A stretch of DNA of 60,372 bases from Natrinema pallidum DSM 3751 (GCF_000337615.1 NZ_AOII01000026.1:1406-61777); one strand, 5' to 3'. Positions 1 to 8,950 are shown, numbered from the stretch's first letter. Translations and numbers: made by a program. Notes: generated from the letters alone by a model not told the origin.

Positions 1-100
1 CACAGACTTCTCCTCCTCATTCCTCTCGAAAAGTAGCCTCGATAAGCCGTCGCTGTCACGCGGTTCTCGTCTTAGCTAAAGACGGATGCTCCAGCCATTT
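1..100 (+). other. Probable CRISPR leader (partial)
   Basis: This stretch sits directly before the first intact repeat. It is called the leader side because the opposite end of the array carries the degenerate repeats and because the repeat-end base switch shows that the newest units are here. It is pyrimidine-rich at its start and has no convincing ORF. The true leader may extend beyond the window edge, and cas genes, if any, would lie further left. Confidence 0.5.
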
Positions 101-1708
101 GTTTCAGATGGACCCTTGTGGGGTCGAAGGGGTCTGGTACGCTCGGTCGTCGTGGCTGGCGCACTCGTTTCAGATGGACCCTTGTGGGGTCGAAGGCGTC
201 GACGCCGGCAATCACTCCCCCTCCACTTCCCAGGTTTCAGATGGACCCTTGTGGGGTCGAAGGTCGGCAATATTGCCTGACGAATTATGTCCGTTGATTA
301 GTTTCAGATGGACCCTTGTGGGGTCGAAGGGATGCCGGGCTCCGCGGGGGCGAGTTTAAGAACCTCGTTTCAGATGGACCCTTGTGGGGTCGAAGGCCCT
401 CTAACTTCCCGACCCCCCCAGACACCCGCATTTGGTTTCAGATGGACCCTTGTGGGGTCGAAGAGGGAGCGGCAGGAACGGGCCGTCGACGGTCGACGGT
501 TTCAGATGGACCCTTGTGGGGTCGAAGGGCCGATGTCCTCGGCGGTCGGGAGCGCCTCCATGAGTTTCAGATGGACCCTTGTGGGGTCGAAGGTCCCACT
601 TGACAAAGACTTACCAAAGTACTACCGGGTTTCAGATGGACCCTTGTGGGGTCGAAGGGCTGTAAGCGCCAACGTACTCTGGTTCTCGCTCCGGTGTTTC
701 AGATGGACCCTTGTGGGGTCGAAGCGACGCTGGCCTCGTTCGCGGGGCGGTCGATGTCGGTTTCAGATGGACCCTTGTGGGGTCGAAGCCTCGTCGGTGA
801 CCCGGATAGCCTCCAAGCAGAGCTGGTTTCAGATGGACCCTTGTGGGGTCGAAGCGAGTACGAGAGCGCCGACGAGTTGTGGGCGATCCTGTTTCAGATG
901 GACCCTTGTGGGGTCGAAGCTCCAACGTCGGACCGCACAACGGGATTACTGACATGTTTCAGATGGACCCTTGTGGGGTCGAAGCACGCCCCACTTGAGG
1001 ACCTAGCCGAGACGCTGGCCGGTTTCAGATGGACCCTTGTGGGGTCGAAGCTCGACATGGTTGGCGTATCTGCGTCACCAGTGCCGGTTTCAGATGGACC
1101 CTTGTGGGGTCGAAGCACGAGAGTATCGAACACGAGGAGGGTGAGATCGCCGGTTTCAGATGGACCCTTGTGGGGTCGAAGCGGATACGCGGGCTTGTTT
1201 ACCACAACTGGGGCAGGCGGTTTCAGATGGACCCTTGTGGGGTCGAAGCGCGTCCTCATGCTCGAGATCGTCCGGCTTGCGCCGCGTTTCAGATGGACCC
1301 TTGTGGGGTCGAAGCGGCCTCCGCGTCGCGAGTCTGGTTGAGCACGGCACGGTTTCAGATGGACCCTTGTAGGGTCGAAGCCCATGAACAAGATTGCTTA
1401 GGTTAGATGGGGGAAAGTTTCAGATGGACCCTTGTGGGGTCGAAGCCGTCACCACCGTCGTCGTCGGAGGTGATCGCCTCGCGTTTCAGATGGACCCTTG
1501 TGGGGTCGAAGCTTTTTCTTTTTCGATGTGGAGCTACTACTGCTCTCGCGTTTCAGATGGACCCTTGTGGGGTCGAAGCTGGTTTGACGAGGCTTCGACC
1601 GAGCTTACCGCTCGTTTCAGGCGGACCCTTGTGTGGTTGAATATGAAGACCGACCTCGTGACGATCGCGACCGCGACGGTTTCAGACAGACCCAAGTCTG
1701 CGCTCGAG
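101..1708 (+). CRISPR. CRISPR array, 23 good repeats plus 2 degenerate, type I-B-like
   Basis: Repeats of 30 nt start with GTTTCAGATG and carry a short hairpin, GACCC-TTGTG-GGGTC, before the terminal CGAAG plus one base. This resembles the haloarchaeal type I-B repeat family. Intact units begin at 101, 167, 234, 301, 367, 435, 499, 564, 629, 696, 760, 826, 891, 956, 1022, 1087, 1153, 1220, 1286, 1352, 1417, 1483 and 1550. Spacers are 34-38 nt and all differ. Units 1-5 and 7-9 end in G and unit 6 ends in A. Units 10-23 end in C. Unit 20 has one G-to-A change in the hairpin loop. The units at 1614 and 1679 are decayed, marking the trailer end. No cas gene lies inside the window, so the array must be served from elsewhere. 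Protein-like ORFs running through it are only the repeat read in different frames. Confidence 0.97.
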
Positions 1709-2249
1709 CGCACATCTTCGATGGGACTTCGGAATAATCGAAGAGGTAGCACCGATTGCTAGGAATCGATCCGACTTCGCCGGGCCTGGCGGCTATTGGG
1801 AGTCGGAGCGAACCCCTCGACTAGAGGTATTACACCGTGTACTCGAGTGGGCATAGACAGCGATACATTCGAAGATAACCTCACCGAGCAAGGACTCAGG
1901 ACTAGGTGAATACCTATTATCGGAGCGGTCCCGTAACGGAGGGACCGGCCCGATGATAATGCATCTACTCGTCGACGACGTTCGCCACCATCTCGTCGAA
2001 TGGGTCGGATTTCTCATGAACGTCTCTACCGGTGCCGACCGATAGAGACCTGGAGAATAGGTAGCGGCCCGACGACTGAGACCGGAGAAAGTTAGTCCAG
2101 GAGTAGAGAATCGTCGGTGTCTTCCAGCATATCGTAGATCGATTGTTTCCCGCGATTCACGGAGAACGTCGTTACGGAAACCACTACGAAGGGCGGCACA
2201 GCCTCGTATTTCGAGAACGCATATACGGGACCGGTTTCTTAGGAGAGAC
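1709..2249. other. Gene-free spacer between CRISPR trailer and nop5
   Basis: No convincing coding region was found on either strand; the longest antisense frame (1793-2293) has no recognisable motif and runs into the nop5 start. A small hairpin is present at 1927-1946, with 6-bp arms GGTCCC and GGGACC. Three CTAG tetranucleotides occur just after the array (near 1758, 1820 and 1901), a motif that is scarce elsewhere in the window. That suggests old or foreign non-coding DNA. Confidence 0.5.
2219..2226 (+). promoter_or_regulatory. TATA-like element for nop5-flpA
   Basis: The sequence GCATATAC is centred about 28 nt before the nop5 ATG. That is the distance expected for a haloarchaeal promoter driving a nearly leaderless transcript. 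Confidence 0.45.
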
Positions 2250-3137
2250 ATGAACGATAGGAGTGCCACGAGTACGGGGTGGTTCGCGGACATCGATCCA
2301 GCGGATGTAGAAGCGACTACAGAGGCTATTCGGGAGAAGACTGCTGAGGAACCTCGAGATTGGCCTGCCGAAGCCGTAGACGCGGGTTTCGCGGACGACG
2401 AAGTCGACTATTACGCCAAACTCCACGAGTCCACGGTCGAATCCACCCGCGAAGCCGTCAGAGAGCGAGAAAAGGCAGATGATCAACAGCTAAAACATAG
2501 TATTCGGGCCATGGACGACTGCAGTCGGACGGCCAACGAACTCGCCGAGCGGCTGGCGGAGTGGGCCGGAACCGTCGACCCCGATGCGGGGACCGGCATC
2601 GAGTACGCCAGAACGCTCGCACGCGGGGAGGCCGACGACGACCTCGCGGAGCCCGCGATCAGGTCGCTCGCCGAGCGCGTCGCCGACCTCGCCGACGAGG
2701 CCGACGAACTCCGGGAGTTCGTCGACCGTCGGACCCCGGCCGTCGCGCCGAACCTCTCGGCGCTGGCCGAGCCGGTCCTCGCGGCTCGGTTGATCGCGCT
2801 TGCCGGCGGCTTAGAGGAACTCGCGAAGAAACCCAGCGGCACGGTACAGGTATTGGGTGCGGAGGACGCCCTGTTCGCCCACCTGCGCGGGCACGCGCCC
2901 TCTCCCAAACACGGGATCATCTACACGCACGACGCGGTTCGGGGTACCCACCCCGAGAATCGCGGCTCGGCGGCGCGCGCAGTGGCCGGCAAACTCTCCA
3001 TCGCCGCTCGTGTCGATCACTACTCGGGCGAGTTGAAGCCCGAACTCGAGGCGGAACTCGCCGAGCGAATCGAGACGATCCAGGCGCGGACGACGGGAGA
3101 CGACGCCGGCAGCGACGGGGGTGCCGCCGATGAGTGA
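2250..3137 (+). CDS. nop5: Nop5, box C/D sRNP core protein
   Basis: This 295-residue protein is the archaeal Nop5/Nop56-58 homologue. It bridges L7Ae, fibrillarin and the guide RNA in box C/D sRNPs, which direct 2'-O-methylation of rRNA and tRNA. The family signature is in the C-terminal Nop domain (about residues 185-270), with the PSPKHGIIYTHDAV segment followed by the conserved region ending in RAVAGKLSIAARVDHYSG. The N-terminal half is acidic and helical, consistent with the fibrillarin-binding and coiled-coil parts. Its stop overlaps the flpA start (ATGAGTGA), so the two partners are translationally coupled, the usual archaeal arrangement. Length is normal for the haloarchaeal family. 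The ATG lies about 28 nt behind a TATA-like element. Confidence 0.95.
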   Translation: MNDRSATSTGWFADIDPADVEATTEAIREKTAEEPRDWPAEAVDAGFADDEVDYYAKLHESTVESTREAVREREKADDQQLKHSIRAMDDCSRTANELAERLAEWAGTVDPDAGTGIEYARTLARGEADDDLAEPAIRSLAERVADLADEADELREFVDRRTPAVAPNLSALAEPVLAARLIALAGGLEELAKKPSGTVQVLGAEDALFAHLRGHAPSPKHGIIYTHDAVRGTHPENRGSAARAVAGKLSIAARVDHYSGELKPELEAELAERIETIQARTTGDDAGSDGGAADE

Positions 3138-3765
3138 GCAGCTTCCGGCGGGGGTCGAGCGCCACGCGTTCGACGGGACCGACCGCCTCGCGACGCGAGG
3201 GGAGCCGGTCTACGGCGAACCGACGGACGGCGAGTGGCGGGCATGGAACCCACACCGGTCGAAGCTCGGCGCGATGCTCGAGGTGGGCATGGACACCGGC
3301 CTCGAAGGCGGCGAGACGGTCCTCTATCTGGGAGCCGCGAGCGGGACGACGGTGAGCCACGTCGCCGATTTCGCGGGCCCGACCTATGCAGTCGAGTTCG
3401 CCGCGCGGCCGGTGCGGGATTTGCTCGAGACCGCGGACTCACGCGAGCGACTCTTTCCGCTCCTGAAGGACGCCCGGAAGCCGGAGACCTACGCCCACAT
3501 CGTCGAGTCGGACGTGGACGTGATCGTGCAGGACGTGGCAACGCGGGGGCAGGCCCGCGTAGCGCTCGAGAACCGGCGGTTCTTGGCCGACGACGGCCGG
3601 CTCCTGTTGGCCGTCAAGGCCCGGAGCGAGGACGTGACGCGGGAGCCTGCTGCTGTGTTCGCGGACGTTCGCGAAGAGCTATCGGAGGGGTACGACATTC
3701 TGGAGACGGAACTACTCGAGAACTACCACGCGGATCATCTCGGCATCGTGGCGCGACCGCGGTGA
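3130..3765 (+). CDS. flpA: Fibrillarin-like rRNA/tRNA 2'-O-methyltransferase
   Basis: This 211-residue protein is the catalytic subunit of the box C/D sRNP and transfers a methyl group from S-adenosylmethionine to the ribose 2'-OH of rRNA and tRNA. The SAM-binding loop is at residues 65-80 (LYLGAASGTTVSHVAD). Further conserved fibrillarin segments are YAVEFAARPVRDLL, DVDVIVQDVA and LLAVKARS. I chose the ATG at 3130, which overlaps the nop5 stop, over the in-frame GTG at 3121 because it gives tight operon coupling and the usual start just before the family's conserved N-terminus. A mobile element begins at the base after its stop codon (3766) without disturbing the reading frame. Confidence 0.96.
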   Translation: MSEQLPAGVERHAFDGTDRLATRGEPVYGEPTDGEWRAWNPHRSKLGAMLEVGMDTGLEGGETVLYLGAASGTTVSHVADFAGPTYAVEFAARPVRDLLETADSRERLFPLLKDARKPETYAHIVESDVDVIVQDVATRGQARVALENRRFLADDGRLLLAVKARSEDVTREPAAVFADVREELSEGYDILETELLENYHADHLGIVARPR

Positions 3766-4300
3766 GTGACGTCCTCCTCGCCGTAAACGGCGAGGCTTCC
3801 CCAGCACGAGGAAACCCGGCCTGTTGCCGAGCAGGTTTCAGGACCCTCTCTCCCGAGGTCGATGGAACGGGTTTCGTTCCTCGCTCGGGAGCGTCCTGTG
3901 GCACCGCCACGTGTGCTCCCATCCGCAAGCGTGTCATTGACGCTTGGTTTCTCAGAGCGTCTCTCACCCAAGCGGTCATGCCTCACGGTATCGACGGTCC
4001 GGTCACACTTAGCCGCCCGTACCTATCAGGTCGGTTTACCGTGCTCGCGAACGACGCGAACCCCGCATCCGATGAACCGTGGTCCATCCGACCGTGGGAA
4101 CCTTCGCCCTGGAAAACCCAGGACGTTGGTTTCAGCGCGTCTCGTACTTCCGCGCAAGTGCCGAAAGCCGACGTAACCCTTGCAAATACGTACGGTACGG
4201 TGTGTACTAAGTATTGGGGTTTCGTACCGACCGGTGACGGTGGTTTACGTTGTCGAGTGATACGATTCACGCCCGCCGTAAACGGCGGGATTCTCTCGCT
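3766..4300 (-). mobile_element. Non-autonomous IS200/IS605-type element (PATE-like)
   Basis: Two near-identical hairpins bound this roughly 0.5 kb non-coding stretch: 3776-3795 (arms CCTCGCCG/CGGCGAGG) and 4272-4289 (arms CCCGCCG/CGGCGGG), both with a TAAA loop. The left boundary reads GTGACGTCCTC, then the hairpin, then GGCTTCC and later GGTTTCAGGA. The same order is found downstream of the tnpB gene at 58.9 kb (GTGACATCCTC, hairpin, GGCTTCC, GGTTTCAGGA). This end is therefore the right end of an IS200/IS605-type element on the minus strand. No transposase or TnpB frame remains inside. The structure fits the small palindrome-associated elements (PATEs) reported in haloarchaea. The outer limit near 4300 is uncertain. 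Confidence 0.7.
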
Positions 4301-4453
4301 GTTTAAAGATAGGGCAAGTGACCGCCACCGACGCGGGGCGGGCGCTGCTGGCACGACGCATCACCCAGCTCGCGGTCGCCGACGACGGGACGCGGATCAT
4401 CTGAGACGGTCACTCGAGACGCACGAACCGGTGGGAAAAACGGACGGTGATCG

Positions 4454-5086
4454 CTACGGCTCCGACTCGTTGTCCATCATCTCGTCATCCCTCATCTCGT
4501 CGTCCATCGTCTCGTTGTCCATCATCTCGTCGGCCATCGTCTCGTTCATCCCATCCTCGAGCGTGATCAGCGCGTCGTCGATCACCGGCTCGCCGTCACT
4601 CGTGTAGGGGCCGTCGGCCTCGGGGAACTCGTACGTCCGGTTGTCGTTGGTGTCCTGATGGGCCATCGCGATCAGGACCTGGCTCTCCTCGAGGGAGTCG
4701 TTGAGTTCGACGGTCACGTTTTCGTGGTCGCCGGACGGTAAGTAAGAGGAGTTACCCAGGACCGCCCCTGGCTCGTACTCTTCGGAGACGTTCGTCACGG
4801 TCTCGTTCTCGTCCGCCGTCATGTTGTCCGTCGCGTTTTCGTCCACGGGCGCGGCCGCATGGATGACGGCGAAGCCGCCCTCGGGGAGCGTCGTGTTATT
4901 GACCACGACTGCCGACCCGTTCGACGTCTGGTTCTCGAACGTCACTGTCGCTGTTTGGTTCCCCGTTTCGTTGTCCTGGGCCGTGCTGGCGTCGATCGCG
5001 GCAAACGCGATGCTCGCCCCCGAGAGGAGGACGAGCGTCGCGATGACTGCGACGCCGACGGTTCTTGCACGCGGTAGCATAACCAT
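4454..5086 (-). CDS. DUF7282-type secreted protein with Met/Asp/Glu-rich tail
   Basis: The protein is about 210 residues. An N-terminal signal segment (about residues 5-30, RTVGVAVIATLVLLSGASIAFA) is followed by an Asn/Thr/Glu-rich extracytoplasmic domain. That domain has the pattern of haloarchaeal DUF7282 proteins: a VTFENQTSNGSAVVVNNTTL strand near the start and VTVELNDSL and MAHQDTN elements later. The C-terminus is a low-complexity tail alternating Met with Asp/Glu (DEMMDNETMDDEM type), encoded by an imperfect CATCATCTCGTC microrepeat at about 4460-4560. I chose the ATG at 5086 (MVMLPRA); an in-frame ATG at 5080 is equally possible. The function is unknown. It is probably exported and surface-located. 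Confidence 0.75.
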   Translation of the reverse strand: MVMLPRARTVGVAVIATLVLLSGASIAFAAIDASTAQDNETGNQTATVTFENQTSNGSAVVVNNTTLPEGGFAVIHAAAPVDENATDNMTADENETVTNVSEEYEPGAVLGNSSYLPSGDHENVTVELNDSLEESQVLIAMAHQDTNDNRTYEFPEADGPYTSDGEPVIDDALITLEDGMNETMADEMMDNETMDDEMRDDEMMDNESEP

Positions 5087-5413
5087 CGGTGATACCGTCA
5101 CAGTTCGGCAAAAACCGGTGGTTTCGTTCGAGCGTTTCAGGAGTAGAAACATCCGAATTCGATGGATCGGACGACTGGGGTAAGAGATCTATTCCGACCT
5201 CACTCAGTGGTGTAATAGCGTTCTGCTGAGGTGCGTCTCGAGGGAGCCACCCCCACAGTAGCGTTGGAAACGGTCCGAGGTGTGACGTCCCTGTCTCCTC
5301 GAGAGCGGTGGCTGACCTCGCGACAGCCGAGGGCGCGGCGTCGGGATGCCCCGCCGGACGCGGGATGGCGGTCGAACACACGGAACCCGTGGAATCGCGA
5401 TCCGAGAGGAACG
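5087..5413. other. Intergenic region without recognised gene
   Basis: This is the region upstream of the minus-strand DUF7282 gene and the plus-strand lipoprotein gene. No ORF with family resemblance was found. Its right side runs into copy A of the dispersed repeat. Confidence 0.4.
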
Positions 5414-5484
5414 ACTGAATCGAGGGACACACTGATCGCGCAGCCGTCGTGCGAGCGGGTGTGCAGTGACGTTCACTGGCGACG
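5414..5484 (+). repeat. Dispersed intergenic repeat, copy A
   Basis: This is one of five copies of a roughly 70-bp element found only between genes in this window (others at 13943, 20170, 26601 and 33966). Shared blocks are ACTGAA at the start, ACACAC with TGA, then a fixed 17-nt core containing CCGTCGTG, then GGTGTGCAGTGACGTTCACTGG. CACAC and GTGTG can pair. It lies 65 bp before the lipoprotein start. Confidence 0.75.
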
Positions 5485-5549
5485 ATAGCTCAAGTGCGTC
5501 TTTCACCCAGTAGAAGAGTTTTACAAACCTCGACTGTAGGGGAAAGGAG

Positions 5550-6266
5550 ATGACGTGTAACAGACGACGATTCCTCGCCGGAACCGCCCTCGCGACGGTC
5601 GCATCGGCCGGCTGTCTACAGGCCGACGACCAGACTGAGACCGGCGACGGAAACGGGAACGACGACGGCGACGCCGATTCGGAACCGACAAGCGCGGTTC
5701 CGGAAGACCCGCGCGTTGACGAGCCGCCGTACGAAATCGAGTCGCAACCGACCGAGCCCGAGGAATGGAACCAGCTGTACCTCTGTGCGAACATGCCGGG
5801 GGACTCCGACCTCGAGTTCCAGACGGTATCGGCTCCCCGGGCCGACCTGCTGCTCCGGACGGCCGATACCGAGGACGAGGCGTACGCCGTTCGCGCCCTC
5901 ACGAGCGCGGCGGAGGTCCGCGAGGTGTTCGAACTCGGAGATGGCGGCAGTGATGAGGGTCCCGAAGAGCCCATCGACGCGATCGACTTCGAGGAAACCG
6001 TCCTGCTCGTCGTCGAATCCGGCTTCGGTTCGGGCTCGGTCACCCATCACTGGAAGCGCGCGGAGGCGACCGACCGCGGCGTCCACCTCCACGGCTGTCA
6101 GACGACGCCGTTCAAGCAGACGAGCGACCTCACCGCGCGGCATTCGGTCGTTCGCGTCGAGCGCCCCGAGACGTTCGAACTCGCCCGCGTGAGCCTCACC
6201 GTCGGCGCGGAGCGACGCGTCCATTTCAACGCTACCGAAGGCGTGGTCACCGTCGACGCCGAGTAG
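5550..6266 (+). CDS. Tat-exported lipoprotein, uncharacterised
   Basis: This 238-residue protein has a twin-arginine motif (NRRRFLAG, residues 4-11) and a lipobox ASAGC with the lipidated Cys at 22. That fits a Tat-exported, membrane-anchored lipoprotein. An acidic linker rich in Asp, Gly and Asn follows (about 25-50), then a compact domain with two Cys residues (LYLCAN and LHGCQTTP) that may form a disulfide or bind metal. No known family is recognised with confidence; similar proteins are typical haloarchaeal conserved hypotheticals. A GGAG stretch directly abuts the ATG. The gene appears monocistronic, with repeat copy A upstream. Confidence 0.8.
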   Translation: MTCNRRRFLAGTALATVASAGCLQADDQTETGDGNGNDDGDADSEPTSAVPEDPRVDEPPYEIESQPTEPEEWNQLYLCANMPGDSDLEFQTVSAPRADLLLRTADTEDEAYAVRALTSAAEVREVFELGDGGSDEGPEEPIDAIDFEETVLLVVESGFGSGSVTHHWKRAEATDRGVHLHGCQTTPFKQTSDLTARHSVVRVERPETFELARVSLTVGAERRVHFNATEGVVTVDAE

Positions 6267-6427
6267 CGATCCCTCATCTCGAGGAGAGCTGACGCCCGGC
6301 CCAACTCGAGCGCTCGTCGCGACGCGGGTCGGCGTCCCGATCGGTCGACGGCGGTGCGTCGTTCGGTTCCCGGCCGGACGCTCCGACTCCAAACCGTATT
6401 TACTATCGGCGACGAAAGCAGGGCACG

Positions 6428-7510
6428 ATGGAACGCGGGTCGCGGGAATCGTTTACGCGCATGGGGACGCTGGGGATCGAGGAAGAGTGTTTCGTCGTCG
6501 ACGACGACGGCCGCCCCACCAGCGGGACCGACGAACTCGTCTACGAACACGACCCGCCCGAAATCCTCGCGGACCGCCTGGATCACGAACTGTTCAAGTT
6601 CGTCATCGAGACCCAGACGCCGTTGATCGAAACCCCGGACGACGCCCGTGACTCGCTGCTCGAGATCCGGCGGGCGCTGGTCGAACACGCCGAGGCCCAC
6701 GGCTATCGCATCGCCGCCGCCGGCCTCCACCCGCTCGCGAAGTGGCGCGAACTCGAGCACGCGGAGAAACCCCGCTACCGATCGCAGCTCGACCGGATTC
6801 AGTACCCACAACACCGGAACACGACCGCGGGCGTCCACGTCCACGTCGGCGTCGACGACGCCGACAAGGCGGTCTGGATCGCCAACGAACTGCGGTGGTA
6901 CGTCCCGATCATGCTCGCCCTTTCCGCGAACTCGCCGTACTGGAACGGGTTCGACACCGGGCTCCAGTCCGCCCGCGCCAAGATCTTCGAAGCGCTCCCC
7001 AACACCGGCATGCCGACCCACTTCGAGGACTTCGAGACGTTCGACCGGTTCGAGCGACGGATGCTCGAGACCGAGTCGATCAACGATCGCGGCGAACTCT
7101 GGTACGACGTGCGGCCACACACCGCCCACGGAACCGTCGAAGTGCGCACGCCGGACGGGCAGGCCGATCCCGAAACCGTGCTTGCGTTCGTCGAGTACAC
7201 CCATGCGCTCGTCGAAGCCCTCGCCGAGGCGTACGAGGACGGGACGAGCGGTCATCGCCACCGCCGGGAACTACTGGACGAAAACAAGTGGCGAGCCATC
7301 CGCTACGGCCAGGATGCCGCCTTCATCGATCGTGATCTCGACGGCACCGTCGACCTCGGCGAACTCGTCGATCGGGAGTGTGAGCGACTGGGGATCGACG
7401 GCATCAAAGACGTCTACGAGCGGGAGAGCGGTGCGGACAGACAGCGCCGCTTGCTCGAGGAGGATGGTCCCGACGCGCTCTGTGAATCGCTCATGTTGCA
7501 GTCTCACTGA
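6428..7510 (+). CDS. gshA: Glutamate-cysteine ligase, GCS2/YbdK type
   Basis: This 360-residue enzyme of the GCS2 family is predicted to join glutamate and cysteine with ATP to make gamma-glutamylcysteine, the main low-molecular-weight thiol of haloarchaea. Key segments are GIEEECFVV (16-24, Mg-ATP and substrate Glu residues), FVIETQTP (58-65), GVHVHVGV (135-142, metal-binding His) and [12 protein letters not shown] (229-240). The full domain is present at normal length. The start at 6428 leaves a short N-terminal extension before the conserved core. A TATA-like TATTTACTATC is seen about 30 nt upstream. It is cytosolic and is not in an operon with its neighbours. Confidence 0.9.
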   Translation: MERGSRESFTRMGTLGIEEECFVVDDDGRPTSGTDELVYEHDPPEILADRLDHELFKFVIETQTPLIETPDDARDSLLEIRRALVEHAEAHGYRIAAAGLHPLAKWRELEHAEKPRYRSQLDRIQYPQHRNTTAGVHVHVGVDDADKAVWIANELRWYVPIMLALSANSPYWNGFDTGLQSARAKIFEALPNTGMPTHFEDFETFDRFERRMLETESINDRGELWYDVRPHTAHGTVEVRTPDGQADPETVLAFVEYTHALVEALAEAYEDGTSGHRHRRELLDENKWRAIRYGQDAAFIDRDLDGTVDLGELVDRECERLGIDGIKDVYERESGADRQRRLLEEDGPDALCESLMLQSH

Positions 7511-7645
7511 GTCCGTGGCGGTCGCGCAGAAATCCGGAGAATACCCGCAGCGCCGTTCGGTGCGACGCGCGGATACGATGCGGTCGCGATCGGGGATCGA
7601 CTCGTCTCGAGTCGGATTTCGGAGGGTCGTCTATCGCGGTCTCGG

Positions 7646-8950
7646 TTAGTCGTCCGTCGTACTCACGGACTCTTGGGTGAGGCCAACCGATCCGTCGGTC
7701 CAGACGCCGCCCGTGAGATCGATCGCGTCGTTCCACTTTGCGACTACCGTCGTCACTGCCAGGTCGCCGGCGATGTTGTTCATCGTCCGAAGGCGGTCGA
7801 GCAGCGGATCGATTCCCGCGATCATCCCGATGACCTCGAGCGGGAGGCCGACCTGTGTCAACACCGCGGTCATCATGACGAGGCTTGCGCTGGGAACGCC
7901 CGCGGTGCCGATACTCGCGAGGAGTGCGGTAAGCAGGATGGCGAACTGCTCGGCGAGCGTAAGGGAGACACCGGCCATGTTCGCGGCGAAAACCGCGACG
8001 ATGCCGAGGTACATCGATGTTCCGTCCATATTGATGGTCGCACCCAGCGGCAGTGAGAAGCCGTACACGCGCTCTTCGATGCGGAGGTTCTCGTCGGCGT
8101 CCGACATCGTGATGGGAAGCGTCGCGGTCGAGGACCGGATGCTGAGCGCCGTGATGAGCGCCTCCTTGATACCGCGCAGGAAGGCCACCGGCGACGCGCC
8201 GACCGCCCCGCGGATGAGCAAGAGGAGGTAGACGAGGGTGATCTGGAGGGCGATCGCGACCGCGAGAGTCAGCGAGAGGGTGAAGTACGCACGGATCGCT
8301 TTCACGCCGACATCCCCGAACAACGCCGCCATTAGTGCGAACACACCGATGACGCCGAACTCCATAATCCCCCAGACGATTTTGAACATAACCTCCGCGC
8401 CGGCGTCGACGATGTCGAAGATGGTTTCGATGCCGTTCCGGACCGCCGAATCCGGTTCGGCTTCCGCTCGTACCATCGTCATCCCGAGGCCGAAGATGAG
8501 GGTGAAAAAGATGATCGCGAGGATGTTCCCCTCGGCTATCGCGGCGAACGGGTTCTCGGGGACGATACTGAATATCTGGTCCACGAGCGACGGCGTCTGT
8601 TCGGTCTGGACATCGGTCTGCTTGACGGTTATTCCCGTCCCGGGATCGATGAGATTGCTCACGCCCAGCCCCATCGCGATAGCGACGGCCGTCGTGGCGA
8701 GATACAGGACGACGACCTGTCCGCCGACCTTCCCCAGATTCTTCGGGGAGAGTTCCCGCGTCGCCATCAGCAACGTAAAGATGATGATGGGGACGATGAT
8801 CATCTCGAGTAAGCGAACGAATAGATCACCGACCGGCTGCAGCGACGTTGCTGGCTGACCGACTACCAGCCCAACGAGAGCACCGAGAACGAACGCGACT
8901 GCGATTCGGTAAACGATCGGAACTGATCGGTATTGTTTCAAAATTGACAT
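7646..8950 (-). CDS. Dicarboxylate/amino acid:cation symporter (DAACS)
   Basis: This membrane protein of about 434 residues is of the GltP/DctA/glutamate-transporter fold. It is expected to import glutamate, aspartate or C4-dicarboxylates with Na+ or H+. The hallmark regions are the serine-rich re-entrant loop SIRSSTATLPITMS (about residue 270) and the unwound helix motif GATINMDGTSMYLG (about 305), which binds cation and substrate. A second re-entrant loop with SIGTAGVPSASLVMM follows near 355. Hydrophobic segments match the usual eight helices. I took the ATG at 8950 (MSILKQY) rather than the upstream TTG at 8974. The upstream region is AT-rich (ATATAAAATTTTG), which would suit a promoter. 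Confidence 0.92.
   Translation of the reverse strand: MSILKQYRSVPIVYRIAVAFVLGALVGLVVGQPATSLQPVGDLFVRLLEMIIVPIIIFTLLMATRELSPKNLGKVGGQVVVLYLATTAVAIAMGLGVSNLIDPGTGITVKQTDVQTEQTPSLVDQIFSIVPENPFAAIAEGNILAIIFFTLIFGLGMTMVRAEAEPDSAVRNGIETIFDIVDAGAEVMFKIVWGIMEFGVIGVFALMAALFGDVGVKAIRAYFTLSLTLAVAIALQITLVYLLLLIRGAVGASPVAFLRGIKEALITALSIRSSTATLPITMSDADENLRIEERVYGFSLPLGATINMDGTSMYLGIVAVFAANMAGVSLTLAEQFAILLTALLASIGTAGVPSASLVMMTAVLTQVGLPLEVIGMIAGIDPLLDRLRTMNNIAGDLAVTTVVAKWNDAIDLTGGVWTDGSVGLTQESVSTTDD

Noticed and set aside
86-1762. Several overlapping repeat-rich ORFs with repeated FRWTLVGSK or FQMDPCGVE
   Set aside because: They are the CRISPR repeat read in successive frames and have no start context or protein character.
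1793-2293. Minus-strand ORF of 166 residues after the array
   Set aside because: It has no recognised domain, runs into the nop5 start region, and its composition looks like non-coding sequence.
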